Positions 25,793 to 34,018 of a DNA stretch of 64,000 bases are shown here, one piece after another. Below the pieces are notes generated by a model. That model was not told the DNA's origin. It did not search any database and saw only the letters and a program-made list of their open reading frames with translations. The stretch is from Sporosarcina sp. Te-1 (GTDB lineage: Bacteria > Bacillota > Bacilli > Bacillales_A > Planococcaceae), in NCBI RefSeq assembly GCF_017498505.1, contig NZ_CP071798.1, positions 930,001-994,000 of the forward strand, given 5' to 3'. The position numbers and the translations under genes were made by a program. Numbering within the stretch: the stretch's first letter is position 1; every line of letters begins with the position of its first letter.

Positions 25793-26922
25793 TTTCTCCC
25801 CGCCATTTCATAATATAGGGCTTCATAACGCTCGACAATTGTGGTTGAAGCAAAGCGAGTCGGAACGGTTTGCAATGCATTCTGCCTGAACACTTTATGC
25901 AGCGATTCGTCCTGCAACAGGTTTAGAGCCTTTTCCGCAACCCGCTGTGTGTCGCCCAATTCAACAAGAAAACCGTTCACACCATCTTCCACCACTTCTG
26001 GAATGCCGCCGATGTTAGTAGCAATTGCCGGCACGCCGCATGCAAATCCTTCGAGCAAGACAAGCCCAAACGCTTCTTTTTCCGATAGCAGGAGCATGAT
26101 ATCACTAATCGATAGCAGCTCAGGCAAATCATCTCGCTTCCCTGTGAAAATGACATCATCTAACAGTCCGTGGTCACATACCAAGTCAAAGACAGGCTTC
26201 CATTCGGGCCCTTCCCCGACGAGAAGAAGTTTCGCCTTCTCTTGTTTGCGTATCAATTGGAAGCTTTCAATGATATCAGGGATGCGTTTCACCTTCCTGA
26301 AGTTCGATATATGGATTAGCACCTTGTCCCCCTTGCCAATCCCAAGCTCCTCTTTCAAGCCAGGTGCATCCACCGGCTTATATTTCTCTTCATCTATGAA
26401 ATTATAAATGGTGTTAATTTCACTTGTTGGCTGAATCAGTTCCAGCGTCTCTTGCCGCAATGATTCGGATACAGCTGTTGTCACATTAGATTTATTAATC
26501 CCGTAACGAACCGTATTCCGGAGCGCAGGGTCATGGCCAAGCACAGTCACATCTGTTCCATGCAATGTCGTGATCACCCCGATGTCGGAATTAGCCATAT
26601 CTTTCGCCAAGGCAGCAGATATTGCATGAGGGACCGCGTAATGCACATGCAAAAGATCCAGCTGTTCCGATTCAATTACTTGCGCAATACGGTTGGCAAG
26701 GGCAATGTCGTATGGTGGATACTTGAAAACAGCATATCCATCTATTTTCACCTCATGAAAATGGATGTGCGGATGCATGTCCAACAGTCTGAATGGCTTG
26801 CTGGATGTAATATAATGCAAAACATGTCCTCTTTCAGCCATTTTCAAACCAAGCTCTGTCGCTACAACACCCGATCCTCCAAGCGAAGGATAACAGATGA
26901 CTCCCACTTTTAATTTTCTCAA
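25789..26922 (-). CDS. bshA: BshA, N-acetyl-alpha-D-glucosaminyl L-malate synthase (bacillithiol)
   Basis: A 377-residue GT4 glycosyltransferase that joins UDP-GlcNAc and L-malate, first step of bacillithiol synthesis. The N-terminus GVICYPSLGGSGVVATELG and the EX7E motif SEKEAFGLVLLE are diagnostic; HGTDVTVLG and NFRKVKRIPDIIESF fit BshA. In B. subtilis bshB1 and mgsA follow; here dapB is next, so the deacetylase step must be encoded elsewhere. Bacillithiol use agrees with ypdA/bdr at 59-60 kb. Confidence 0.93.
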   Translation of the reverse strand: MRKLKVGVICYPSLGGSGVVATELGLKMAERGHVLHYITSSKPFRLLDMHPHIHFHEVKIDGYAVFKYPPYDIALANRIAQVIESEQLDLLHVHYAVPHAISAALAKDMANSDIGVITTLHGTDVTVLGHDPALRNTVRYGINKSNVTTAVSESLRQETLELIQPTSEINTIYNFIDEEKYKPVDAPGLKEELGIGKGDKVLIHISNFRKVKRIPDIIESFQLIRKQEKAKLLLVGEGPEWKPVFDLVCDHGLLDDVIFTGKRDDLPELLSISDIMLLLSEKEAFGLVLLEGFACGVPAIATNIGGIPEVVEDGVNGFLVELGDTQRVAEKALNLLQDESLHKVFRQNALQTVPTRFASTTIVERYEALYYEMAGRK

Positions 26923-26961
26923 ATGACAACACCCCTCTCAAAAGCAGCTGGAACGCTTGCT

Positions 26962-27762
26962 TTAGTCTAAAATCTCTTCCAAGCCATAAATCACGTCTGT
27001 CCGTTCTACCACGTGCCGAATTGCCATAATAATCCCCGGCATGAAACTGTTCCGGTCAAATGAATCATGGCGTATTGTGAGCAACTCACCCTCGCCCCCG
27101 AGAAGGACTTGCTGATGGGCAAGCAGTCCAGGCAATCGAACGCTATGGATCTTCATACCTTCTACATCTCCGCCCCGTGCTCCCGCCAAGTGCTCCTGTT
27201 CTTCAGGATGTCCTTGGACATGGACAGGTCTAATGCTTTTAATCATATTAGCTGTTTTTACAGCAGTACCAGATGGCGCGTCCAACTTCCGGTCATGGTG
27301 CATCTCAATAATTTCCACATCGCCTAAATAACGTGCCGCTTGTGCCGCAAATTTCATCATGAGAACCGCTCCGATGGAAAAGTTAGGTGCGATAATGGTC
27401 CCCACCCGAGTCTCCTTCACTAGCATGGAAATGGAGTTCAGTGCCTCCTCCGTTAAGCCTGAAGTCCCTACAACAGGATGGATGCCTAGTGAGATGGCTT
27501 CCTTAACATTTTCAAATACCGCATCCGGATCGGTCACATCTAATAAAACATCCGGTTTCACTTCTTTCGCCAGCTCTGCTAAAGAGGTATAGATCGGAAT
27601 CCCAATTGGTCCTTCTTCGATCATAGACCCATTAATAAATTTTCCGGCATACTTGTAATCCAGTGCGGCAACGACTTCCGCATCCATCGCTTCCTCAATC
27701 GCTTTTCTGGCAGTCGTGCCCATTCTTCCACGTGCACCTGCGATCGCCACTTTGATTGTCAA
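26962..27762 (-). CDS. dapB: 4-hydroxy-tetrahydrodipicolinate reductase
   Basis: A 266-residue NAD(P)H-dependent enzyme of the lysine/dipicolinate pathway. The Rossmann motif IAGARGRMG is at the N-terminus, VGTSGLTEE, IAPNFSIGAVLMMKFA and the catalytic EMHHDRKLDAPSGTA follow. The start is TTG at 27762: AAGGAGG lies 7 bases upstream and the stop of ypjD overlaps by 4 bp (TTGA). An in-frame ATG at 27786 would sit inside ypjD and lacks a site. Dipicolinate demand fits a spore former. Confidence 0.94.
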   Translation of the reverse strand: MTIKVAIAGARGRMGTTARKAIEEAMDAEVVAALDYKYAGKFINGSMIEEGPIGIPIYTSLAELAKEVKPDVLLDVTDPDAVFENVKEAISLGIHPVVGTSGLTEEALNSISMLVKETRVGTIIAPNFSIGAVLMMKFAAQAARYLGDVEIIEMHHDRKLDAPSGTAVKTANMIKSIRPVHVQGHPEEQEHLAGARGGDVEGMKIHSVRLPGLLAHQQVLLGGEGELLTIRHDSFDRNSFMPGIIMAIRHVVERTDVIYGLEEILD

Positions 27763-28097
27763 TGCAATTCCTCCTTCTTCGTCCATCGGTCCGCGTCCCG
27801 ATGTTTAAATTTATCTAAAACTGTCGTAAGAGACTCTTCCAAATCAATGCCTTGTGAGTTGGCAAAGCAGATAAGGACAAACAACAGGTCGCCTGTCTCT
27901 TCGGCTAGAGATTTAACAGCTTCTGTCTCTTTTTTCTTTTTCATGCCATGCACATGTTGGACTTCCCTCGATAGTTCGCCTAACTCCTCAGTCAAACGAG
28001 CCAGCAATTCCATCGGCGGAAAATACCCTTCCTTAAAACCGCTTATGTATTGATCTACTTCGTCCTGCATTTGTCTCATCGTTTTCAATTGTTCCAT
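27759..28097 (-). CDS. ypjD: YpjD, MazG-like nucleotide pyrophosphohydrolase
   Basis: A 112-residue all-alpha NTP pyrophosphohydrolase of the MazG/dUTPase-like superfamily. The EExxE...ExxD metal motif is present as EELGELSREV and EETGDLLFVLI. Small single-domain length matches YpjD. It hydrolyses non-canonical NTPs (family inference). Overlaps dapB by 4 bp; divergent from ypjC. Confidence 0.9.
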   Translation of the reverse strand: MEQLKTMRQMQDEVDQYISGFKEGYFPPMELLARLTEELGELSREVQHVHGMKKKKETEAVKSLAEETGDLLFVLICFANSQGIDLEESLTTVLDKFKHRDADRWTKKEELH

Positions 28098-28143
28098 TTG
28101 CGTCTACTCCCTCCATTTGATATCGTATTCATTCAGGGGACTG

Positions 28144-28172
28144 TTGTCAAAATTTGAAGAATCGTCGATAAT
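28144..28172 (+). promoter_or_regulatory. candidate sigma-A promoter of ypjC
   Basis: TTGTCA (28144-28149), 17 bp, GATAAT (28167-28172), each one mismatch from consensus, about 40 bases before the ypjC start. Confidence 0.6.
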
Positions 28173-28210
28173 AATATTGATAGTATTCTACAGGAAAGGC
28201 GGGACAAGGG

Positions 28211-29083
28211 TTGTTGGCCGGCATAAAACTTAAAAATATCATTTTCATCATCCTCGGAGCTGCCATATTCAGCTTCGGACTGGTTCATTTCAACATTCAA
28301 CATGAGTTGGCCGAGGGAGGATTTACGGGGATTACCCTCATTTTGCTTTTTGCGTTTGATTGGGATCCCGCAATAATGAACCTCGTCCTGAACATTCCGA
28401 TGTTCCTGCTCGGTTGGAAGCTGCTCGGTCGGCGATCTTTTATTTATACGATTATCGGTACGGTGTCCGTCTCCGTATTCCTTAAAGTATTCATGAAATA
28501 TCAGTATGACATCCATCTGGAAGGAGATATGTTCCTGGTCGCCCTGTTTGCGGGTGTTTTCATCGGCAGCGGGCTCGGTATCATCTTCCGGTTCGGAGGC
28601 ACGACCGGCGGGGTGGACATCATCGCGCGGCTCGGCCATAAATATAAGGGCTGGAGTATGGGTCGAACCATGTTCATGTTTGACGCAGGAGTTATTTTCC
28701 TCTCGTGGCTCGTTTATTTGGATCATCGTTCCGTCATGTATACATTGGTTGCCTTGTTTGTCGGGGCGCGCGTGATCGATTTTGTCCAAGAAGGGGCCTA
28801 CGCAGCGCGGGGAGCCTTCATCATTTCGGATCATCAGGATGCCATCGCCACCAAAATCGCTGTCGATATGGAACGCGGTGTGACGGTCTTCCGAGGCTAT
28901 GGACATTTCACAAGGTCTGACCGTGAAATTTTATATTGTGTAGTCGGAAAAAATGAATTAATGCGCTTGAAAAATATCGTCACCTCTGTCGATCCCCATG
29001 CGTTTGTTTCCGTAACGGAAGTTCATGACGTCTTAGGCGAAGGATTTACTCTTGACGATCAGAAACAACCTTTGGAAAAGTAG
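28211..29083 (+). CDS. ypjC: YpjC, YitT/UPF0750-family membrane protein
   Basis: A 290-residue protein with five to six membrane helices in the first 190 residues (IIFIILGAAIFSFGLVHF, TGITLILLFAF, IGTVSVSVFLKVF, LVALFAGVFIGSGLG with FRFGGTTGGVDIIARL, YTLVALFVGARVIDFVQEG) and a cytosolic C-terminal DUF2179 domain (AFIISDHQDAIATKI, ILYCVVGKNE). Length equals B. subtilis YpjC. Transport or sensing role unknown. Starts at TTG 28211 or 28214; GGAAAGG lies upstream. Confidence 0.88.
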   Translation: MLAGIKLKNIIFIILGAAIFSFGLVHFNIQHELAEGGFTGITLILLFAFDWDPAIMNLVLNIPMFLLGWKLLGRRSFIYTIIGTVSVSVFLKVFMKYQYDIHLEGDMFLVALFAGVFIGSGLGIIFRFGGTTGGVDIIARLGHKYKGWSMGRTMFMFDAGVIFLSWLVYLDHRSVMYTLVALFVGARVIDFVQEGAYAARGAFIISDHQDAIATKIAVDMERGVTVFRGYGHFTRSDREILYCVVGKNELMRLKNIVTSVDPHAFVSVTEVHDVLGEGFTLDDQKQPLEK

Positions 29084-29085
29084 TC

Positions 29086-29122
29086 AAAAAAACCGTCTTT
29101 ACGAGTCGTAAGGACGGTTTTT
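29086..29122. terminator. bidirectional terminator between ypjC and the YugP-like gene
   Basis: AAAACCGTCTTTACGA and TCGTAAGGACGGTTTT form a near-perfect hairpin flanked by A and T runs, usable from both convergent genes. Confidence 0.8.
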
Positions 29123-29127
29123 CACTG

Positions 29128-29799
29128 TCAATCATCGCGATTTGTAAAAATCAAGACGAGACGGAGCAATTCGAGTACAGCTACTGCGGTTGCCGCTACA
29201 TATGTCATAGCTGCAGCACTTAGTACTTTCTTAGCATGCGGTTCTTCTTCGTTCCGAATAATGCCCAGTTCAACGATTTGATTCATCGCGCGGCTGGAAG
29301 CATTGAACTCCACCGGCAATGTAACAATCTGGAACAATACACCAACAGCCATTAGAAGGATACCGATACCCAATAAAGAGTTTAAGCTAGTAACAAATAA
29401 ACCGATCATGATGAAAATCCAAGAAGCGTTTGATGTGATATTGGCGACTGGAGCCAACCGATGACGGAATCGAAGGAAGGCATAGGCTTCCTTGTCCTGA
29501 ATAGCATGGCCAACTTCATGCGCCGCTACTGCAGTCCCAGCAACAGAAGCTTCATGGTAGTTTTGTGGAGAAAGTGCGACAATTTTAGTGATCGGGTTGT
29601 AATGGTCACTTAAAAATCCTTTACTTTCCACAACTTTCACGTCATGAAGCCCATTATGATCCAATATCATTCGAGCCACTTCTGCCCCCGTCATGCCGGA
29701 CGTCGAACGAATTCTTGCATATTTATTATACGTACTTTTCACTTTGAACTGAGCATAAAGCGGCAGCAAAATGATGATGCCCAGATAAACCAAAAACAT
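29128..29799 (-). CDS. yugP: YugP-family neutral zinc metallopeptidase, membrane-embedded
   Basis: A 223-residue protein with an N-terminal membrane helix, the zinc motif AAHEVGHAIQ (HExxH) and two or three further hydrophobic helices (SWIFIMIGLFVTSLNSLLGIG, ILLMAVGVLFQIVTLPVEF) before a C-terminal one. This is the Zn-dependent protease family of YugP. In B. subtilis yugP is at another locus, so this gene appears relocated or is a paralogue placed between ypjC and ypjA. Substrate unknown. Confidence 0.85.
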   Translation of the reverse strand: MFLVYLGIIILLPLYAQFKVKSTYNKYARIRSTSGMTGAEVARMILDHNGLHDVKVVESKGFLSDHYNPITKIVALSPQNYHEASVAGTAVAAHEVGHAIQDKEAYAFLRFRHRLAPVANITSNASWIFIMIGLFVTSLNSLLGIGILLMAVGVLFQIVTLPVEFNASSRAMNQIVELGIIRNEEEPHAKKVLSAAAMTYVAATAVAVLELLRLVLIFTNRDD

Positions 29800-29867
29800 C
29801 TTCGTTTCCTCCCCTTTCTCTATACTTCTATTTTATATGCCTCTCATGCCGGCCGCAACTTTTACGT

Positions 29868-30473
29868 CTATCCATTTACAAGCTTGGTTCTTTTCTTCCA
29901 AACATAATAGGCTATGGATATACAGCCAATGGACAACCAAAAAGTGAAATAGCCGATTTGGTCCATATGACGCATCAGATCATGATAAATAGGCATTTGT
30001 TTGAACACGTAATCGATGACATCATTATGCAGTGTCCAGATAGCCGCAATTACTACATGTTTGAATTGAAAACGGTAAAATGGAATATAGAGGATCGCTT
30101 GCAATGCCATGGCAAAATGGGAACCAACCAACATCCATCCAGCTGGCCCGATAGATCCTACTTCCACCAATGTCAGCAAATTCATGACAACTGCCCAAAG
30201 TCCATATTTGACAAGCGTGATCAACGCCAATGCTTCAATCAATTTAAAATTCCTGCCAATCAGCCAAGCAAAAAGTGCTAAACAAAAAAACAAACTGGCG
30301 GTCGGACTATCGGGAACAAAAATCCAAAATATCGGCTTTGTGATTTCGAGCTGCCACATATACCAATCATACCCGTACACCGTTCCAAGTATATTGACGA
30401 AAAGCAAAACCCATAAAAACGATTTGTTTGACAATACGAGCCAAGCCATACTTCTTAGCGTATTCAATGACAT
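29868..30473 (-). CDS. ypjA: YpjA, DUF1405 membrane protein
   Basis: A 201-residue integral membrane protein with about six helices (FLWVLLFVNILGTVYGYDWY at the start; LMRHMDQIGYFTFWLSIGCISIAYYVW at the end). Length, composition and position upstream of qcrC match B. subtilis YpjA. Function unknown. The partner ypjB of B. subtilis is absent. Confidence 0.85.
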   Translation of the reverse strand: MSLNTLRSMAWLVLSNKSFLWVLLFVNILGTVYGYDWYMWQLEITKPIFWIFVPDSPTASLFFCLALFAWLIGRNFKLIEALALITLVKYGLWAVVMNLLTLVEVGSIGPAGWMLVGSHFAMALQAILYIPFYRFQFKHVVIAAIWTLHNDVIDYVFKQMPIYHDLMRHMDQIGYFTFWLSIGCISIAYYVWKKRTKLVNG

Positions 30474-30570
30474 CTCTCCAAACAGACATAATATGTATAT
30501 AGAGCAATTGTTTACGCGGTCCCGTCAATTTAATCAATCAACTCTGGGATGTTTATTGATCAAAGATAAT

Positions 30571-30600
30571 AAAAAAAGAGTCAGTTGCCTGACTCTTTTT
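30571..30600 (-). terminator. terminator of the qcrABC operon
   Basis: Minus strand: AAAAAGAGTCAG...CTGACTCTTTTTTT, a perfect 10-12 bp stem with a 4-base loop and a long T run, directly after the qcrC stop. Confidence 0.85.
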
Positions 30601-30602
30601 AG

Positions 30603-31367
30603 TTATTCCTGATTTAATCCTTCGATGAATTCAGCAAGGACTTGTAAGTCTTCATCCGATCCCGTCCATTGCCCCGGAGGCATGTCGCCGATACCGTTAT
30701 GTGCAATGTCAGCGATCTCATCAGCTGTTAAACCTGTGTTGCTCAAGGCTGGCCCAAGTCCGCCTTGGAATGCATCACCATGACAGTTGATACAAGAAGA
30801 GCCAGAGTAAATTTGGTACCCTTCAGAGTTTTCGTCAAATTCAACCTCTTCCACGATTGCACCTTGCGCTTTCGCTTTTTCCCAGTCATGGTTCACGACG
30901 GATTCCCAAGTCAAATAGAAAATAGCTGCGAAAGCAAGAAGCATGAATCCTGTAGGAAGCGGGCGTTTGAATGGTCGACGCTCTTTCGAAGTATCCATGA
31001 ATGGTACTAGCATCAATGCTCCGACTGCAAGACCAGGTATGATAATAGCTCCGATCACATTATATGGACCGGAAGCGAATTCATACTTTAGCAACTGGTA
31101 CATGAATAGGAAGTACCAGTCCGGAACAGGGATGTACGTTGTATCCGTCGGATCGGCTTGTCGCTCAAGCGGAGACGGATGGGCAACTGTAATAATAAGA
31201 TATCCAATGAGGAAAACGGCTCCGATCATCCATTCCTTCAAAAGGAAGTTTGGCCAGAAAGCTTCTGTTTTACCAGGATATTCTGAGTAGTCTTTTGGGA
31301 CATTGGGTTTCCGATTTGCAGAAATCCGGGAATCCCCAACAAATTTCATACCTTTTCCGCGATGCAT
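30603..31367 (-). CDS. qcrC: QcrC, menaquinol:cytochrome c reductase cytochrome b/c subunit
   Basis: A 254-residue fusion of the C-terminal part of cytochrome b (subunit IV-like, three membrane helices: VFLIGYLIITVAH, YNVIGAIIIPGLAVGAL, FMLLAFAAIFYLTW) and a cytochrome c domain with the covalent haem motif CINCH. It transfers electrons from menaquinol to cytochrome c, pumping protons. The N-terminus MHRGKGMKFVGDSR is nearly identical to B. subtilis. Last gene of qcrABC. Confidence 0.96.
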   Translation of the reverse strand: MHRGKGMKFVGDSRISANRKPNVPKDYSEYPGKTEAFWPNFLLKEWMIGAVFLIGYLIITVAHPSPLERQADPTDTTYIPVPDWYFLFMYQLLKYEFASGPYNVIGAIIIPGLAVGALMLVPFMDTSKERRPFKRPLPTGFMLLAFAAIFYLTWESVVNHDWEKAKAQGAIVEEVEFDENSEGYQIYSGSSCINCHGDAFQGGLGPALSNTGLTADEIADIAHNGIGDMPPGQWTGSDEDLQVLAEFIEGLNQE

Positions 31368-31413
31368 TTTGTCCCCTCCTTATTCAAAATATAAGACAAA
31401 CAACATCTAAATT

Positions 31414-32088
31414 TTATAGTGGTCCAGAAATACCTTGTCTTCTGATCATGATAAAGTGCGCCGCAAGCAACCCAAGCAAAGCAGCTGGCAAGAAAAATAC
31501 ATGAATCGCGAAGAAACGTGTTAATGTTTGTGCACCTAGGATTGTTGAATCTCCCGCAAGGAGAATTTTAATCTGCTCACCGATGAAAGGTACGGACGCT
31601 GCAATTTCGATACCAACCTTAGTAGCGAACAACGCCTTCATATCCCACGGCAATAGGTAACCTGTGAAGCCAAGACCCAACATCGTGACGAAAATAAGAA
31701 CGCCGACGATCCAGTTCAGTTCACGCGGCTTCTTATAAGAACCTGTGAAGAAAACACGTAGCGTATGTAGGAACATCATAACGATAACAAGCGACGCTCC
31801 CCAGTGGTGCATCCCACGCACAATCTCACCGAATGCAACTTCATTTTGAAGGTAGTAGACGGATTTCCAAGCATTTTCGATGTCCGGAGTATAGTACATT
31901 GTTAAGAACATACCGGATAAGATCTGAATGACCGTTACGAAAAATGTCAAACCTCCGAAACAATAAATGAATGCGGAAAAATGATGTGCAGGGTTTACGT
32001 GCTCAGGTACTTCGTGGTCAGCAATATCACGCCATATCGGGGTGATATCCAACCGTTCATCAACCCAATCATAAATTTTATTTAGCAC
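31414..32088 (-). CDS. qcrB: QcrB, menaquinol:cytochrome c reductase cytochrome b subunit
   Basis: A 224-residue cytochrome b6-like protein with four membrane helices. The two haem-ligand histidine pairs lie in HHFSAFIYCFGG / GMHHWGASLVIVMMFLHTLR and in the RFFAIHVFFLPAAL helix. It carries haems b and the extra haem c typical of the b6f-like type (conserved Cys in FIYCFGG). It starts with GTG, preceded by AGGGGG; the MLNKIYDWVDERLD start matches the family exactly. Confidence 0.96.
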   Translation of the reverse strand: MLNKIYDWVDERLDITPIWRDIADHEVPEHVNPAHHFSAFIYCFGGLTFFVTVIQILSGMFLTMYYTPDIENAWKSVYYLQNEVAFGEIVRGMHHWGASLVIVMMFLHTLRVFFTGSYKKPRELNWIVGVLIFVTMLGLGFTGYLLPWDMKALFATKVGIEIAASVPFIGEQIKILLAGDSTILGAQTLTRFFAIHVFFLPAALLGLLAAHFIMIRRQGISGPL

Positions 32089-32110
32089 TTCGGTCGTACC
32101 CCCTTACATT

Positions 32111-32611
32111 TTAAACTAATGTGTTTGGAACAGTTTTACCAAGATGAACAAAGCCATCCACTACTTGGACTTGATATTCATCAAGCGGACCTAGCGGCGG
32201 AGTTCCAGCTACGTTCTTTCCATTTTTCTCGTAACGTCCAGCGTGGCAAGGGCAGAAGAATTCGTTCTTATGATTGTCCCCTTCCCAGTTCACGGTGCAT
32301 CCAAGATGCTTACAGACAGGAGAAAGCGCGATGACTTGATCGCCTTCTTTATAAACCCAAGCGGTATTCGAGACGTCGGATTTGTACCAAGCATCTTTCC
32401 GATCTTTGATCGTAAAGTCGACACGTACCGGCACTTCAGTCAATTCATCCACTTTTTGCGAGGTTGCAATAAAATCCCCGTCACTTTTTACTTGCAATAC
32501 CGGATCGACCGCAAAACGGATCATCGGCATTACTGCTGCCGAAACCATGAATCCACCGACGCCCATTAAGGAATAGCTTAGGAATTGGCGTCTTGACACT
32601 TTGCTGCTCAT
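32111..32611 (-). CDS. qcrA: QcrA, Rieske iron-sulfur subunit of the menaquinol:cytochrome c reductase
   Basis: A 166-residue protein with a twin-arginine signal-anchor (SRRQFLSYSLMGVGGF) and a Rieske domain whose [2Fe-2S] ligands lie in CKHLGCTV and CPCHAGRY. It accepts electrons from menaquinol on the outer membrane face. First gene of the operon; GAGGAGGG before the ATG. The fold is exported already carrying its cluster by the Tat system. Confidence 0.96.
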   Translation of the reverse strand: MSSKVSRRQFLSYSLMGVGGFMVSAAVMPMIRFAVDPVLQVKSDGDFIATSQKVDELTEVPVRVDFTIKDRKDAWYKSDVSNTAWVYKEGDQVIALSPVCKHLGCTVNWEGDNHKNEFFCPCHAGRYEKNGKNVAGTPPLGPLDEYQVQVVDGFVHLGKTVPNTLV

Positions 32612-32883
32612 CAGTTTCCCTCCTCTAACTCCAAAATCAGTCCAACGGACATACTATTGCTAATTGTAATACTAGGACATATCTATGATATATCAATATT
32701 GCCTTAAATTCAATCATGCATTCGACAGGAAAAACACTTTGTGAACAAATGATGAAATTTTGAAAAATGGCAAGATGGATACGTCAAGTGCACTCGAAAA
32801 CCTAATACTGCAAATGTTTTAAACTCATTATGAATTCATTCTTTTGATTCCCAACAAGCATATCATACCTCACGGGGAAAACG
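32612..32883 (-). other. upstream region of qcrABC
   Basis: The 272 bp between ypiF and qcrA hold no gene. Several weak -10-like hexamers (for example TATTAC and TAGTAT on the minus strand) lie 60-90 bases before qcrA, none with a convincing -35, so the promoter is not assigned. Confidence 0.4.
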
Positions 32884-33333
32884 TCAAGCAGTTGCCCACT
32901 TTTCAGTGAATTTAGGAAGTACCTGACGTAGTTGGTCCTCCAAAATCGTTTGCCGAAGCTGGACATCCATGTTTTCAAGAGGGATGGAAGGCAGCCAGAT
33001 CACTTGTCCATTCTCATCCAAAGAAACCCAAGCAGGATCAGTTGTAAGAAAGAAGACGTGTTTAAACGGCGATTCTTTGAAAGCGGCCAGCGTTTGTTCT
33101 TCCATATCTTCGATGGAGGTTGAAGCGGTATAGGAAAATGGAGGTGCAAACATCATCCGCCCTTTGAACTGTGTTTCGATCATGGACGCTAATAACATAG
33201 TGAATTCCGCTGCGGACGCACTCGTTTTCATTCTTTCCAACGTCGATTCTACCTTAATCAGCGGTATGACGAGCGTATCAATATATTCTTTTTGCTGTAA
33301 ATATGTATCCATATCTTTTCCGGTCCAATTCAT
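32884..33333 (-). CDS. ypiF: YpiF family protein (DUF2487), unknown function
   Basis: A 149-residue soluble protein. MNWTGKDMDTYLQQKEYIDTLVIPLI matches the start of B. subtilis YpiF and the gene sits in the same place between ypiB and qcrA. No catalytic motif visible. AAGGAGAG precedes the ATG. Confidence 0.85.
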   Translation of the reverse strand: MNWTGKDMDTYLQQKEYIDTLVIPLIKVESTLERMKTSASAAEFTMLLASMIETQFKGRMMFAPPFSYTASTSIEDMEEQTLAAFKESPFKHVFFLTTDPAWVSLDENGQVIWLPSIPLENMDVQLRQTILEDQLRQVLPKFTEKWATA

Positions 33334-33431
33334 AGTCTATCTCTCCTTCAAAAAAATATTACAGGCCCATCATAACATGACCAGAAGCATACCGTCTTTT
33401 ACCAGGCAGCCAAGGATTGCTAAAGGTGCCA

Positions 33432-33465
33432 AAAAGTCGAATGACCCCATCGGTGGATGGAGTCA
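33432..33465 (-). terminator. terminator of ypiA-ypiB
   Basis: Minus strand ATGACTCCATC and GATGGGGTCAT form a stem over CACC, starting at the ypiB stop codon and followed by TCGACTTTTTGG. Confidence 0.6.
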
Positions 33466-34017
33466 TCATTGTTTGGAAGTTTTCATTTCATTCAACATGG
33501 AGGACAGGACAAGGAAACGTTCGCGATCATTCTCATCCAGAGCTTCATCCACTCTTCTCATCAGCAGTTCCAATGACATGGTTGCTGCACTTTCCTCCAA
33601 AAGCTGTTCTGCAATTTTCCGATCGCGTTCACTCACTTGCAAATCATCCGGCAGGTACGGATTCTCTTCCCGCACCATCGCATATTGAGGGCACGCATGA
33701 CTGTTTGGAAAGTTTAATTGAATATACATTTTTTCTTCCGGATGGAGACGTAAATCATGAAATGACTTCTCGGCGTCCGCCGTCATCAAATTCCCTTTAT
33801 AAAAACGAAACGGTATACTTTCCGAATTGGTCGTGGAGATTACCATTGCTCTGGGACAATAGTGTGCCTCGTCAGTAAAGTGGACATTTTGAAGAAGCTG
33901 CTCATGGCTTAGAAGATAATTCAAAATCCAAACACATTCCCGGCGCTTTAATTTGTAGCGCTTTAGAAACCACCGTACAAAATCCTTTTTGGCAGCGACA
34001 GGAATCATGGCTGTCAT
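33466..34017 (-). CDS. ypiB: YpiB, UPF0302-family protein
   Basis: A 183-residue cytosolic protein. KRRECVWILNYLLSHEQLL, CPRAMVIST and FRFYKGNLMTADAEKSFHDLRL match YpiB closely; the C-terminal helix is an IDEAL-domain type segment (MRRVDEALDENDRERFLVL). Function unknown. The ATG at 34017 has a perfect GAGGAGGTG in front; the open frame upstream to 34083 overlaps ypiA and is not used. Confidence 0.9.
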   Translation of the reverse strand: MTAMIPVAAKKDFVRWFLKRYKLKRRECVWILNYLLSHEQLLQNVHFTDEAHYCPRAMVISTTNSESIPFRFYKGNLMTADAEKSFHDLRLHPEEKMYIQLNFPNSHACPQYAMVREENPYLPDDLQVSERDRKIAEQLLEESAATMSLELLMRRVDEALDENDRERFLVLSSMLNEMKTSKQ

Positions 34018-34018
34018 A

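Noticed and set aside
28133-28906. 257-codon minus-strand frame opposite ypjC
   Set aside because: It is the antisense shadow of ypjC, which has a good promoter, membrane helices and conserved synteny.
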